From: Bin5 sp034428435
GTDB taxonomy: Bacteria > Chloroflexota > Anaerolineae > Caldilineales > Caldilineaceae
Length of the DNA: 64,000 nucleotides
Reading direction: 5' to 3'
Assembly (NCBI GenBank): GCA_034428435.1
Contig: DAOUHY010000288.1
Location: 1 to 64,000 of the forward strand
The notes under the pieces are model-generated. The model ran no database searches and was not told the DNA's origin. It saw only the letters and a program-made list of their open reading frames with translations. Position numbers and translations under genes: made by a program. Below are positions 28,316-37,110 of this stretch, piece by piece (the stretch's first letter is position 1; every line of letters starts with the position of its first letter).

Positions 28316-29487
28316 TTTCGCGGCTTCAGCCCAAAAAAGCGGAGCGCGTTTTCGCCCAGGATTTTGCGGCGGAGCGCATCCGCCATCTCGTAGCGCATGA
28401 ATCCCGCGATCAGGTCCCTTTCCAGGTGCGGCCAGTCCGAGGCCCACATGGTCGTATTCTGGCCCTGGTACAACTCGATCAGTTTGACCAGGTCGCCCCG
28501 GCGGGGAAGCGCTTCAAGTTCATGTGTGCCAATGTACCAATCGCGGATGTAGTCGCTCGGCTTCTTCTCCAGGGTCGGCAACTCTGTGCGGTAACGGAGG
28601 TAGGCGGCATCGAGCCGGTACATGATGAAGGGCATCCATGTGAGTCCGGCCTCGAGAATAGCGAATTTCAGGTTTGGGAATCTGACGGGGATGCCGGCGC
28701 AGACGACCGACATGATCTGCAGCATCGACGTGAACGGAAAGCCCATGCTGTTTACCTGCATGAGCGTGTGAAAGTGGGCAACACGCAGCGGATAGTTGTC
28801 GTGAATGAGGGCCTCAATGCCATGGAAACTGATAGGGAGGTCGTGCCGGGCCGCGGCTGCGAAGATTGGCCAATATTTCTCGTCGCCAATTGGTGGGTTG
28901 ACGCCCACATCCGGGATACACACGCTGACAACGTCAGGGTGGGCTGCATGGCTCTCAATTTCCTGCGCCGCCCGTTCCGGGTGTTGTGGGGCAACGACGA
29001 TCGCGATCTTGACGCCGTCCAGGTTCTTGTAGGCGTCGACCATGTATTGGTTGTAAGCGGTGGCGAGAGCTGCAGCCCATTCCGGTTCCGGAAGGTAGCC
29101 TATCGGCAGAAGCTCGCTGGGGAAGAGAATGCTGTAATCGATGATTCCCTTCTGCATCCTCTCCAGCAGGTCATCCTTCGTGGCCAGCTTGGCGCGCGGC
29201 GGCTTGTCGTAGGATGAGCCTAGCCAGGCGATGTGGGCAATCATGTTGCGCAGGGAGTTGCCTGGCTCGCCCTTAAAGTCGGCCTGGAGGACGGTCTCCA
29301 TCCGCTTGCGAAAGTGGCCCTCCATGTAGTCGAGCATGAACATGAGCGTGTCATCCACATGCACGTCAACGTCGACTATAGTCAGGCCTGAAAGCTCTTC
29401 GCCGTACTGGTCTAGATCTTCGTCCTGGACCGGATTGGAAGAGGGCTCGACCTTCTGGACTATGACGGATTGCCCATCGTCTGCCAT
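28312..29487 (-). CDS. Amidohydrolase family 2 (ACMSD-like TIM-barrel) protein
   Basis: Predicted metal-dependent hydrolase or decarboxylase, 391 residues. The N-terminal strand motif is DVDVHVDD, where Asp replaces the first His of the usual HxH; the catalytic-type His follows in PISFHGIEAL and an Asp in WASDWPHLERD. This pattern matches amidohydrolase_2 (ACMSD/gamma-resorcylate decarboxylase-like) proteins. It overlaps the Rieske gene downstream and follows the peptide permease pair by 117 bp, so the five genes probably form one transcription unit. Confidence 0.86.
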   Translation of the reverse strand: MADDGQSVIVQKVEPSSNPVQDEDLDQYGEELSGLTIVDVDVHVDDTLMFMLDYMEGHFRKRMETVLQADFKGEPGNSLRNMIAHIAWLGSSYDKPPRAKLATKDDLLERMQKGIIDYSILFPSELLPIGYLPEPEWAAALATAYNQYMVDAYKNLDGVKIAIVVAPQHPERAAQEIESHAAHPDVVSVCIPDVGVNPPIGDEKYWPIFAAAARHDLPISFHGIEALIHDNYPLRVAHFHTLMQVNSMGFPFTSMLQIMSVVCAGIPVRFPNLKFAILEAGLTWMPFIMYRLDAAYLRYRTELPTLEKKPSDYIRDWYIGTHELEALPRRGDLVKLIELYQGQNTTMWASDWPHLERDLIAGFMRYEMADALRRKILGENALRFFGLKPRK

Positions 29488-29603
29488 CGGAGATGCTCCT
29501 GTCGACCTTGTTTCGAGAGGCGGACTGCCCTCTCAACAGCCAACGCCTGCGGTTGCTGTGCCGCCCGTCTGGAGTTTAGCAGACGAGAGGGAGCGCATCC
29601 AAA

Positions 29604-30506
29604 TCAAGCGGCAGATTGGCCGTTGCCGGCACCTCTGGCCGCGCGTGGGTTCATCACGTCGATCAGGCCGTCGCCGACCAGGTTGACGCTCAGGACAAGC
29701 AGCGTCAAGACGAGACCGGGAAAGCCGGGGTACCATGGCGCAACCGTGATGTAGCCGCGACCGTCGCTGATGATAGAGCCCAGACTGGGCGTCGGCGGCT
29801 GGATACCGAATCCGAAGAAGCTCAAGCCCGCTTCGTACATGATGGCGCCGGGTATTCCCATCGAGAAGGCAACGATAATCGGCCCCATGCAATTTGGCAG
29901 CACGTGACGGAGCAGAATCCGCCAGCTGCCGGCGCCGACACTGCGCGTCGCCTCCACGTAGGTTTGTCCTCTGATCGCCAGGACCTGCCCCCTGACCAGG
30001 CGGGCCACGTCTGGCCAGGCCACGAGGGCCAGTGCTACGCAGACCGTCACCAGTCCGGGACCGAGCACGGCGGTCACCGTCATGGCCAGCAGTATCACGG
30101 GAAAGGCGAGCATGATGTCGGTGACGCGCATGATGACGTCATCAACGGTTTTCGGGAAATAGCCTGAGATCAGCCCAAGCAAAGTGCCGGCTACCATCGA
30201 TAGTCCGCGCACCAGAAGGCCGACAATCAGCGAAGTGCGCAGGCCGAAAACAACGCGGGCGAAAATATCTCTTCCCAGTTGATCCGTGCCAAACAGATTG
30301 CGCGGGTTTGGAGGGAACGGTGGCGTGAGCGTCTCGCCGTCCTGCTCGCGGCGCATTTCGATCTGGGTGGGGTCGCTGACGATGAAGGGCGCGAGGGCTG
30401 CCACCAGGACGAAAATAACAATGACTGCAGCGCCGACCAGGGGCAGTCGGGCCTGCCGGAAGCGGTGCCAGTCAAACGTAGCGAATTCGCGGATTGATGA
30501 ACGCAT
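29604..30506 (-). CDS. Peptide ABC transporter permease, DppC type
   Basis: Membrane subunit of a second peptide-type importer, 300 residues from the ATG at 30506. It has an OppC N-terminal helix (LVGAAVIVIFVLVAALAPF), the periplasmic FGTDQLGRDIFARVV motif, an EAA-type loop (VEATRSVGAGSWRILLRHVL) and the usual NLVGDGLIDVMNP end. It overlaps the DppB-type gene by 35 bp. No binding protein or ATPase genes accompany it in this cluster. Confidence 0.92.
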   Translation of the reverse strand: MRSSIREFATFDWHRFRQARLPLVGAAVIVIFVLVAALAPFIVSDPTQIEMRREQDGETLTPPFPPNPRNLFGTDQLGRDIFARVVFGLRTSLIVGLLVRGLSMVAGTLLGLISGYFPKTVDDVIMRVTDIMLAFPVILLAMTVTAVLGPGLVTVCVALALVAWPDVARLVRGQVLAIRGQTYVEATRSVGAGSWRILLRHVLPNCMGPIIVAFSMGIPGAIMYEAGLSFFGFGIQPPTPSLGSIISDGRGYITVAPWYPGFPGLVLTLLVLSVNLVGDGLIDVMNPRAARGAGNGQSAA

Positions 30507-31398
30507 ACAGTAGATCCACGACCAGGTTGACCAACGATACACAGACCGCCAGGACGATTACAGAGGCTTGCAGGGCGGGCAGATCACGAAAGACGAGGGC
30601 GTCATATGCGTACTTGCCAATGCCCGGCCAGGCGAAGATCACTTCGATGATTGGTATGCCCCCAAGCAGGCGCACGAAGTCAGTGCCAATGGTCGTCACA
30701 ATTGGAATCAGCGCGTTCGGGAGAATGTGGCGGCGCATTACAAGCACCCCCCTCAGCCCCTTGGCGCGAGCGGTCCGTATGTAGTCCTCTCCCATAACCT
30801 CCAAAAGGGCGGCCCGGGTGATTCTGGCCAGGAGTCCCAAGGAAGGCAGTGCCAGGGTGACGGCCGGGAGTACGATAAAGCTGTCGAACCCTGAGCCATA
30901 TCCTGACGGGGGCAATAAACGCCAAAAGACGGCGAAAACAATTTGCAGCATGAGGGCAAGCCAGAAGAGAGGAAAGGAGAGATTCAGCGCCGCGATCGTC
31001 ATGATCACACGGTCGGCCCAGCCGTTTCGGCGCGTGGCGGCAATTACACCGAGCCAGATGCCTATGAGCGCACTGGTCAATTCGGCAGCTACGGCCAGCT
31101 GCACGGTCTTGGGAAATACTTCCAGGATGTCCCTCAGGATGGGACGACGTGACTGGTAGGAGCGCCCAAACTTTCCCCGCCCAAGGTCCAACAGGTTGTC
31201 CAGGTACTGGATCCATAGTGGGCGGTTGAATCCCATTTCCTCGCGAATTGTTGCTACGACGTCGGGGTCGGCGAAGGGCCCGGCCATCATGCGGGCGGGG
31301 TCCCCGGGCAGGATGTTCAGCAGAGCAAATAGGACTGTAACCAGCCCGATCAATATTGGGACAAACTGTAAGAGCCGTCGGATCGTGTAGCCGAGCAT
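30472..31398 (-). CDS. Peptide ABC transporter permease, DppB type
   Basis: Partner permease, 308 residues, with the N-terminus MLGYTIRRLLQFVPILIGLV and LPGDPARMMAG, typical of DppB, and the C-terminal LLYAFINPRIRYV. The EAA loop lies near residues 210-230 (VMGEDYIRTARAKGLRGV). It is first in a run DppB-DppC-amidohydrolase-Rieske-SIS. It may use the unaccompanied family-5 binding protein at 37111-38754 and ATPases made elsewhere, but that is inference. Confidence 0.93.
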   Translation of the reverse strand: MLGYTIRRLLQFVPILIGLVTVLFALLNILPGDPARMMAGPFADPDVVATIREEMGFNRPLWIQYLDNLLDLGRGKFGRSYQSRRPILRDILEVFPKTVQLAVAAELTSALIGIWLGVIAATRRNGWADRVIMTIAALNLSFPLFWLALMLQIVFAVFWRLLPPSGYGSGFDSFIVLPAVTLALPSLGLLARITRAALLEVMGEDYIRTARAKGLRGVLVMRRHILPNALIPIVTTIGTDFVRLLGGIPIIEVIFAWPGIGKYAYDALVFRDLPALQASVIVLAVCVSLVNLVVDLLYAFINPRIRYV

Positions 31399-31920
31399 AC
31401 TGGAGCGGCGGGGATCTCAGTCGAGTTTTCTCAAGCTGAAACGGGCAGTAGATCAAAAAATGGCAACTACAAAGCCTCTCTCAGTGCTCGACGCCGGACG
31501 AGGCGAGCGCAGGTTTTTCTCACTCCTCACTCTTCTCCCCTCTCTCCTCGCATTTGGGCGGTCGGGCCTATTCGGCCCTCCCTTGTGCGGGGGCTCCGCC
31601 CCCGCAACGCCCCCCCTTATGTCCGCGCCGTAGCAATGTGTGGCGAATTTGAAGTTACTGTCTCGCGGCGACCAGGCTTCACCCCGCCCCCCCACCCCGC
31701 GTCTTGGCACATTCCGAATATATGCCAGCGCAGACACGACAGGCGAGACAACTCCCATATTTGCCCAACGTTCACCGCTACGATCATCGCGAGCCCGTTA
31801 CAGGAATACTTTCGGCATATTCCGCCCAGACAGACCGCACACAGTACACACAGAACATGGCTTGGCAGTTACAAAAAAAGTGAGTTGACCCAAGGCCAGT
31901 TTCAATCGGCTGACGATAGT
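31399..31920. other. Intergenic region with repeat copy C
   Basis: About 520 bp upstream of the DppB-type gene and downstream of PhyH 3. Apart from the repeat core at 31556-31617 I see no gene. It should contain the promoter of the DppBC unit. Confidence 0.4.
31556..31617. repeat. Dispersed intergenic repeat, copy C (core only)
   Basis: About 60 bp matching the core of copies A and B: GGGCGGTCGGGCC, a five-base spacer, GGCCCTCCCTTGTG and the perfect hairpin at 31587-31605 (stem GCGGGGGC, loop TCC), then CAACGCCCCC. The outer parts of copies A and B are absent, so this is a truncated or minimal form. The hairpin sequence itself is identical in all three copies. Confidence 0.85.
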
Positions 31921-33063
31921 TCAGATTGCAAGGTCTCTCAAGTTGTAGTTTTTAAGGAGGCTTGCGCGAGTTGCTTCGCTCCAGCGATTGGCTTCTTCTT
32001 CGCCAGCCAAGGGGCGGTAGACGTAGGTCTGCTCGTAGGGGAAGCGCTGGCGCCGGGCGTCGATCGCGAGCGCGATCAAGCGCGACCGTTCGCGTATCCG
32101 TTCTTCATCGAAGACGACCTCCTGGTTGGCGTGTACAGTACGGACATTTAGAACGGAGCGACGGCGGTGAAAGCCGAAATTGATCGTAATTCTCCGATCC
32201 GGCGAGGTGTTGGCGAACGAAGCGTGCAGGGCCTGCCGGTTCGACATGCAAACGTCACCTGGCTCGCACACCATCGGCACAGCCCCGGGCAGCCGGTCGG
32301 AGCCATTCTTTTCCACCATGGCCTTGATGTCGAACTTGCCCCTTTTGTGCGACCCGGGCAGCAGCCAAACACCGTTCTCGGCTGTGCTGCCGTACAGCTG
32401 CGCCATAAAGTTGAATCCGTGCGTGCCCTCGTCCAGCTCGGGACTGTCCCAGTGGGTCGTTCCGTCATGGTGCCAGGCGACGGACGGTCCCAGGCCGGCG
32501 CGCTTTACAATGACAGATTCGGTAAAGGGAGTGAAGTCGGGTCCGTTGATGCTTTCTGCGATCGCCAACAGTTGCGGGTGACCGTAAAGCCTTAGGCAAG
32601 AGTCCATGATTTGGAGCGGGCTGCCGATGCTGTTTATGACATAGTCAGGGGCATCGGCCGGCGGCGCGGGTTCGCTCATCTTGGCAGGATGGCGCCCGCT
32701 GACCAATTCTGTTCCGCCGTAGGGATCGCTCAATGGCTTGGCGAAGCGGAATGTCGGCCTCTCCAAATCGCTGCCAATGGCAGGCCGGCCTTGCGCGTCG
32801 ACCGTGGCGTCTTTTGTGTAAGGAGCCAGAGCCAAGGCATTTTCCATGTCCTCCTGGAGATCGTTGAGCTCTTCCGCGCTGAGGGCCCCCTCGAGCACGT
32901 AGAATCCGCAGCGCCAGTATTCATCAATGATCTCCTGGTCGAGAGTGCCGTCGTCATTGAATCGGATCGGGCCGCGGTTGCCCAACTCGTAGGCCTGGCG
33001 TTTGCCTTCGCGGACATACGCCTCCATGCTGCCAGTATCCTCTACATTGGATGTTGTGCTCAT
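31921..33063 (-). CDS. Phytanoyl-CoA dioxygenase (PhyH) family protein 3
   Basis: Predicted Fe(II)/2-oxoglutarate oxygenase, 380 residues, the longest of the four. Iron ligands H198 and D200 (SVAWHHDGTTHWD) and distal H280 (QALHASFANTSPDRR) with Arg290. LLPGSHKRGKFD is the family's GSH segment. An N-terminal extension of about 35 residues precedes the domain. The ATG at 33063 follows AGAGGGA; the frame is open to 33102. It is the gene after EcfT on the minus strand but about 280 bp away, so it may have its own promoter. Confidence 0.87.
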   Translation of the reverse strand: MSTTSNVEDTGSMEAYVREGKRQAYELGNRGPIRFNDDGTLDQEIIDEYWRCGFYVLEGALSAEELNDLQEDMENALALAPYTKDATVDAQGRPAIGSDLERPTFRFAKPLSDPYGGTELVSGRHPAKMSEPAPPADAPDYVINSIGSPLQIMDSCLRLYGHPQLLAIAESINGPDFTPFTESVIVKRAGLGPSVAWHHDGTTHWDSPELDEGTHGFNFMAQLYGSTAENGVWLLPGSHKRGKFDIKAMVEKNGSDRLPGAVPMVCEPGDVCMSNRQALHASFANTSPDRRITINFGFHRRRSVLNVRTVHANQEVVFDEERIRERSRLIALAIDARRQRFPYEQTYVYRPLAGEEEANRWSEATRASLLKNYNLRDLAI

Positions 33064-33341
33064 TGTAGTATTCCCTCTGTTGAAGACACTGCCCCGGTCC
33101 ATAGCTGTCAGGGGGCAGCAGTCCTATGGTTCGCGAAAAAAGAGATGAAGGGGTCTGGTTCGAGTTGGAGCATAGATGAAGACGGCTGGCGCTTCCCGGG
33201 CCCCCAGAGTTCTCAGGTCCATTGAAGCCACTACATATTTTACTGTTTGGCCCTTCTTTAAGGAAGTACGGTTAACAGGCGCCATTCATTGTGCAATTTG
33301 AGGGTCTGGGACATCCTCCAATGGAGAATCCTGACCTGCAC

Positions 33342-34226
33342 CTAGATGGTTCGCTGCGGAGTATAGGGTAAAACGCCCAGGCCGTACCTGTTGGCTAGAA
33401 AGAGGCATACAACAACAGTGAAAATCAACAACCCGGTCACCAACCAATCCGCCCTCCGCCAGTGGACTTCATGAATGAATGTCCTTTCGTTGGGAGCGCC
33501 GAACGCCCGGGTCTCCAACGCAAGGGTCAAGTCGTGCGCACTCAGGAGAGAGCTGGTCAAGACCGGAACAAACAGGGTCGCCACCACTTTAATCTGGCGA
33601 ATTGGATTGTAGCCCCCGAAGTGGACGCCGCGCGACCGCTGTGCGTCCAGCGTCTGGTCGAACTCGCGGCTGACGGTGGGTATGTACCGAAATGCTGTTG
33701 TGAACACGAAGATTACATTGTAAGGGATTCTCCACGAGCCTATGCGTATCTGGGACAAAAACCTTGTGAGGTCGCTGGGGTGAGTGGTCAATACCAGAAT
33801 CGGGAACGCAAGCGAGATAGCGACCACCCGAAGCCCTAAAGAGAATCCATAGTTGGCTCCTTCGAAAATGACCGGGATTCGCGGCCCGCCCGGGGCCCAT
33901 GCTGGCCACAGATGAAAGAGCGTTTGCCACTCGAATTCAACATCAATATCCCCAAAGTCGCCAAAGCTGGTAAACCAGACGCCTTGGGTGATCACCATGA
34001 ACAGTACGATGTAGAGGAGTACCCACATATAGCGGAATTTCCTGGCAGGGATCTTCGCAAGCGCGGCCACACCGATTATGACTAAGATTACAGCCGCGAG
34101 AAACAGAGGTTCATTGAAGGCCGCAGCGGTCACTAGGACAGCTATCTCGAAGATGATCTTAGTGAATGGGTGCAGGCGATGCACGAAGGAATCTTCCTTA
34201 AAGTACTGAATGTCAATTGTCGGCAT
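33342..34226 (-). CDS. ECF transporter transmembrane coupling protein (EcfT)
   Basis: T component that links the substrate-specific S subunit to the two ATPases of an energy-coupling-factor vitamin or micronutrient importer. About 294 residues with a hydrophobic N-terminal half and the two Ala/Arg-Gly-type coupling-helix motifs in the cytoplasmic part: LDAQRSRGVHFGGY and LALETRAFGAPNERT. The ATG at 34226 is the preferred start; a TTG at 34244 is possible. It follows the EcfA gene closely in the order S, A', A, T. Confidence 0.9.
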   Translation of the reverse strand: MPTIDIQYFKEDSFVHRLHPFTKIIFEIAVLVTAAAFNEPLFLAAVILVIIGVAALAKIPARKFRYMWVLLYIVLFMVITQGVWFTSFGDFGDIDVEFEWQTLFHLWPAWAPGGPRIPVIFEGANYGFSLGLRVVAISLAFPILVLTTHPSDLTRFLSQIRIGSWRIPYNVIFVFTTAFRYIPTVSREFDQTLDAQRSRGVHFGGYNPIRQIKVVATLFVPVLTSSLLSAHDLTLALETRAFGAPNERTFIHEVHWRRADWLVTGLLIFTVVVCLFLANRYGLGVLPYTPQRTI

Positions 34227-34261
34227 GGTAGCGTCCAGCCACAATGGGTTGACGGCGGGAG

Positions 34262-35092
34262 TTAACTTCGGATGGCTGTAATCAGAGTCTCAACAAGCTC
34301 TGCTTGCGTCAAGGGAGTGTCGGAAAATCCATACTCCCGCAACCCGCGCGCGATTTTTACCACCGGGGGCAGATCCAGCCCGCTTGATCTCAGTAGTTCT
34401 TCTCTCTCGAATGCCTCTTTAGGAGAGGCGTCACAAACGACTTCTCCGTCCTGCATGACAATAACCCTGGTCGCGTATTCGGCCACCAGAGCCATGTCAT
34501 GAGTTACCATCACCACAGTGCGACCTTCGGCATTTAAACTGACGGCCAGCTCCATGATCTGGCGCCTGGACAGGTAATCCTGACCCGTAGTGGGTTCGTC
34601 AAGCACCAGGATTGGTGTTTTGAGCGCGAGGATAGAGGCGGTGGCCAGTCGCTGGCGCTGGCCTCTGCTAAGTGCTCTTGGGTGCCGGTCACGAAGCTCA
34701 TCCAGGGAAACTGCATTGAGCGCATCACTCGTCTGCTGTTCGACCGACTCGGCGTCCAGGTCTTGAAGCTTCAGGCCAAATGAAGCTTCTTCCCATACGG
34801 AATAGGCGAAAATCTGATGATCAGGATTCTGAAAGACGAAACCGACGATGCGAGACAGCTCGGATACTCTGGAACTACGTGTGTCCAGTCCGTCTACAAG
34901 AACGTGACCTTGTGATGGCTTTAGTATGCCGTTGAACTGTTTTACGAGCGTAGTCTTTCCCGATCCGTTCGAGCCGATGATAGCGATGAACTCCCCTGGC
35001 AGGATGTCCAGACTCACACTGCGCAGTGCGGAAATCTCGCCAGGATATGAGTAGCTCAGGTCACGAACTGTGATAATGGCTTTGGACGTCAG
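34262..35092 (-). CDS. ECF transporter ATPase (EcfA), apparent CTG start
   Basis: ATPase of the ECF importer. Walker A GSNGSGKTT, Q-loop FVFQNPDHQIFAYSV (ECF-type FQNPD), signature SRGQRQRLATASI (Arg replaces the second Gly of SGGQ) and Walker B ILVLDEPTTGQD are present. The first standard start is GTG at 35017, which would remove the first strand and aromatic A-loop. The same frame upstream encodes TVRDLSYSYPGEISALRSV, a normal ABC N-terminus, and is closed by TGA at 35096-35098. That leaves CTG at 35090-35092, with GGAG six bases before it, as the likely start (277 residues). Confidence 0.8.
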   Translation of the reverse strand: MTSKAIITVRDLSYSYPGEISALRSVSLDILPGEFIAIIGSNGSGKTTLVKQFNGILKPSQGHVLVDGLDTRSSRVSELSRIVGFVFQNPDHQIFAYSVWEEASFGLKLQDLDAESVEQQTSDALNAVSLDELRDRHPRALSRGQRQRLATASILALKTPILVLDEPTTGQDYLSRRQIMELAVSLNAEGRTVVMVTHDMALVAEYATRVIVMQDGEVVCDASPKEAFEREELLRSSGLDLPPVVKIARGLREYGFSDTPLTQAELVETLITAIRS

Positions 35093-35106
35093 TTGTCACT
35101 CCGGGA

Positions 35107-35955
35107 TTAGAGAAGCTGCCCAAACGCCTGGATTCCTTCCTCGGCGGTTAGGGGCCAGCACTCGAATGTAAAACCATACTTGCTGAGCTCGAAGGCCAAT
35201 TCAGCGGCAGCTGGCGCAACCAAACCCATTTCGTGGAGTTTCTCTGTCTGGGAGAAGACCTGACGCGGCTCACCTTGCATCGCAATCCGGCCCTCCTTCA
35301 AAACCAGGATGGAGTCGGCAAAATGGGCCGCGGCATCGATTTTGTGTTCAGCGATTAAGACCGTCTTGCCATGCTCACTGTTTAGGGAACGGATCAGATC
35401 CAGAACGCGCTGACTGCTTTGCGGATCAAGATTCGAAGTTGGCTCATCCATGATCAGAATCTCGGGAAGCATCGCCCAAATCGCGCCGATGGCAACCGAC
35501 TGTTGCTGGCCCCCGGAGAGATAGGCAGGTTCGCGTTCCAGCAGGTCTGATATGCCAATTGTGGTGGCTGCAAGCTGTATCCGGCGGAGGATTTCAGGCA
35601 CTGTCAGGCCCAGATTCTCGGGCCCGAAGGCGAGTTCCTCCCTCACAGTATGGGAAAAGAGCTGCACATCCGGGCTCTGGAAAACGAATCCAACTTTCTG
35701 CGCCAACTCAGAGATTGACTGTTCGCTGGTGGGAGATCCGTCGATAAGAACCCGTCCGCCAACGCGTCCCGGTACCAGGTGCGGTATCAGCCCATTCAGA
35801 CACATGTACAACGTACTTTTCCCGGCCCCCGTTGCGCCCACAAGCAGCGAGATCTCACCGCGGTGGAAGGTCAGGTTAACGTCCTGCAGCGCCGGCTCCT
35901 TCGAGCCTGAATAGTAGAATGTAAGGTCCTCTGCAACGACAATTGGTTCTTTCAC
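35107..35955 (-). CDS. ECF transporter ATPase (EcfA')
   Basis: Second ATPase, 282 residues, which pairs with the downstream EcfA. Aromatic A-loop FYYSGSKEP, Walker A GATGAGKST, Q-loop FVFQSPDVQLFSHTV, signature LSGGQQQSVAIGAIWA and Walker B ILIMDEPTSNLD are all intact. It ends 15 bp before the CTG start of EcfA. The S-component gene is upstream on the same strand with a gap of about 250 bp. Confidence 0.93.
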   Translation of the reverse strand: MKEPIVVAEDLTFYYSGSKEPALQDVNLTFHRGEISLLVGATGAGKSTLYMCLNGLIPHLVPGRVGGRVLIDGSPTSEQSISELAQKVGFVFQSPDVQLFSHTVREELAFGPENLGLTVPEILRRIQLAATTIGISDLLEREPAYLSGGQQQSVAIGAIWAMLPEILIMDEPTSNLDPQSSQRVLDLIRSLNSEHGKTVLIAEHKIDAAAHFADSILVLKEGRIAMQGEPRQVFSQTEKLHEMGLVAPAAAELAFELSKYGFTFECWPLTAEEGIQAFGQLL

Positions 35956-36209
35956 GAGCTCTCGTTAAAAACTGTCTGAATGCTACGATATCCCGGCAGC
36001 ATTGCGCGAGCCCGCAAGGGACTGCGAGGAATCGCCCGCGCAATGCGCCGGAATACTGCCGAAGAGACCCTGCAATTCGCGACAAATCAAAGTTCGGTCG
36101 TACCAAAAAACAATTGGGGGGGCCAAAAAATTCACCGGAGGATAGCCTGACTCAGAGCCCTGCTCCTGGCGGTCGGGGGTCGCCCCAGCGGAAACAGGCC
36201 TCCGCCTAT

Positions 36210-36992
36210 CTAATCTTCTTCCTCGTCTGCTGCCAGGATGGATCCGGAACCGGCAGCAAATCGAATGCCAGCGCGATGCAAACCGATAATTACTGCCGCT
36301 CCCACTACAACGGAGATGACGGTCAACAAGATGCGTTGGGCGGGCACGATTCCCGACCAAAAGGCAAACACCCACTGCTCAGGGCCTTCCGGGAACAGAA
36401 ACGACCAGCCCAGGCTCAGGTAGACGTGGTTGATCATGTAAGCAGTCCATGAAATCACGGCCACGCCGATAGAAGTGGGCACAGGTTCCAATTCTCGAAT
36501 CTTGCTGACAGCCCAGGGCGAAAACCAGAGTCCGACCAGACCGGTAAGATACATGGGCCAGTAGGCAAAGTTCGCGTAGACATAGCCTCCAATCGCCGAA
36601 AACATGGGCAAAACCGGCCAGGCAATCAGGGCAATCAGAAAGATCACGAGGGTCGCAATGCGTGTATTGCGCGTATTCACCATCAGCAGTCCTGCTGCCA
36701 ACGCGCCGATTGTATGGGGATAGAATGTGGCGAAACCGAAGTACGCGGTGGCGGGACCGATGAAGCTTGCCAGCAGTCCGCCTATCGTGGCAGCAATCGC
36801 GCCCGCGATCGGGCCAAACAGAATCCCTGCCAGGGTCAGGATGAACTCCTGACCGCCAAAAGTGCCCCCGCCGACAAGAGGAATTGCGGGAAGTATCGAG
36901 GCAACCGCATAGACGGCTGCCCAAACTGCGAGGTACGCTACTGGAATGCCGGCGATAGCTCCTCGCCGGCCGCCCGAAATCTGAGTCGTCAT
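36210..36992 (-). CDS. ECF transporter S component (substrate-specific)
   Basis: Integral membrane binding subunit, 260 residues from the ATG at 36992 (GGGAGG just upstream). It has about six hydrophobic helices; the first carries the AxxxA-type packing pattern AYLAVWAAVYAVASI and loop 1 has VGGGTFGGQEF, followed by LTLAGILFGPIAGAIAATIGG, typical of S components that hold a small ligand. A Glu/Asp-rich C-terminus ends DEEED. The vitamin or ion specificity cannot be read. A strong palindrome lies directly upstream. Confidence 0.85.
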   Translation of the reverse strand: MTTQISGGRRGAIAGIPVAYLAVWAAVYAVASILPAIPLVGGGTFGGQEFILTLAGILFGPIAGAIAATIGGLLASFIGPATAYFGFATFYPHTIGALAAGLLMVNTRNTRIATLVIFLIALIAWPVLPMFSAIGGYVYANFAYWPMYLTGLVGLWFSPWAVSKIRELEPVPTSIGVAVISWTAYMINHVYLSLGWSFLFPEGPEQWVFAFWSGIVPAQRILLTVISVVVGAAVIIGLHRAGIRFAAGSGSILAADEEED

Positions 36993-37010
36993 GTCTGCCT
37001 CCCTTGCCAG

Positions 37011-37053
37011 ATGCATGTCACCTGCCAGACTTTACTGGACAGGTGACATGCAT
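37011..37053. promoter_or_regulatory. Long palindrome upstream of the ECF S-component gene
   Basis: A perfect 14-bp inverted repeat (ATGCATGTCACCTG at 37011-37024 and its complement at 37040-37053) continues inward as CCAG/CTGG with one bulged base and a 6-nt loop, for 18 paired bases. It lies 19 bp upstream of the start codon at 36992, just 5' of the ribosome site on the transcribed strand. No T-tract follows, so a repressor operator or an mRNA hairpin controlling translation is more likely than a terminator. Confidence 0.7.
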
Positions 37054-37110
37054 TTCATTGACACGTTGACTAAAGGAGTAGATCCTGGGCGTTGGGCTCC
37101 GCTTTGTGAC

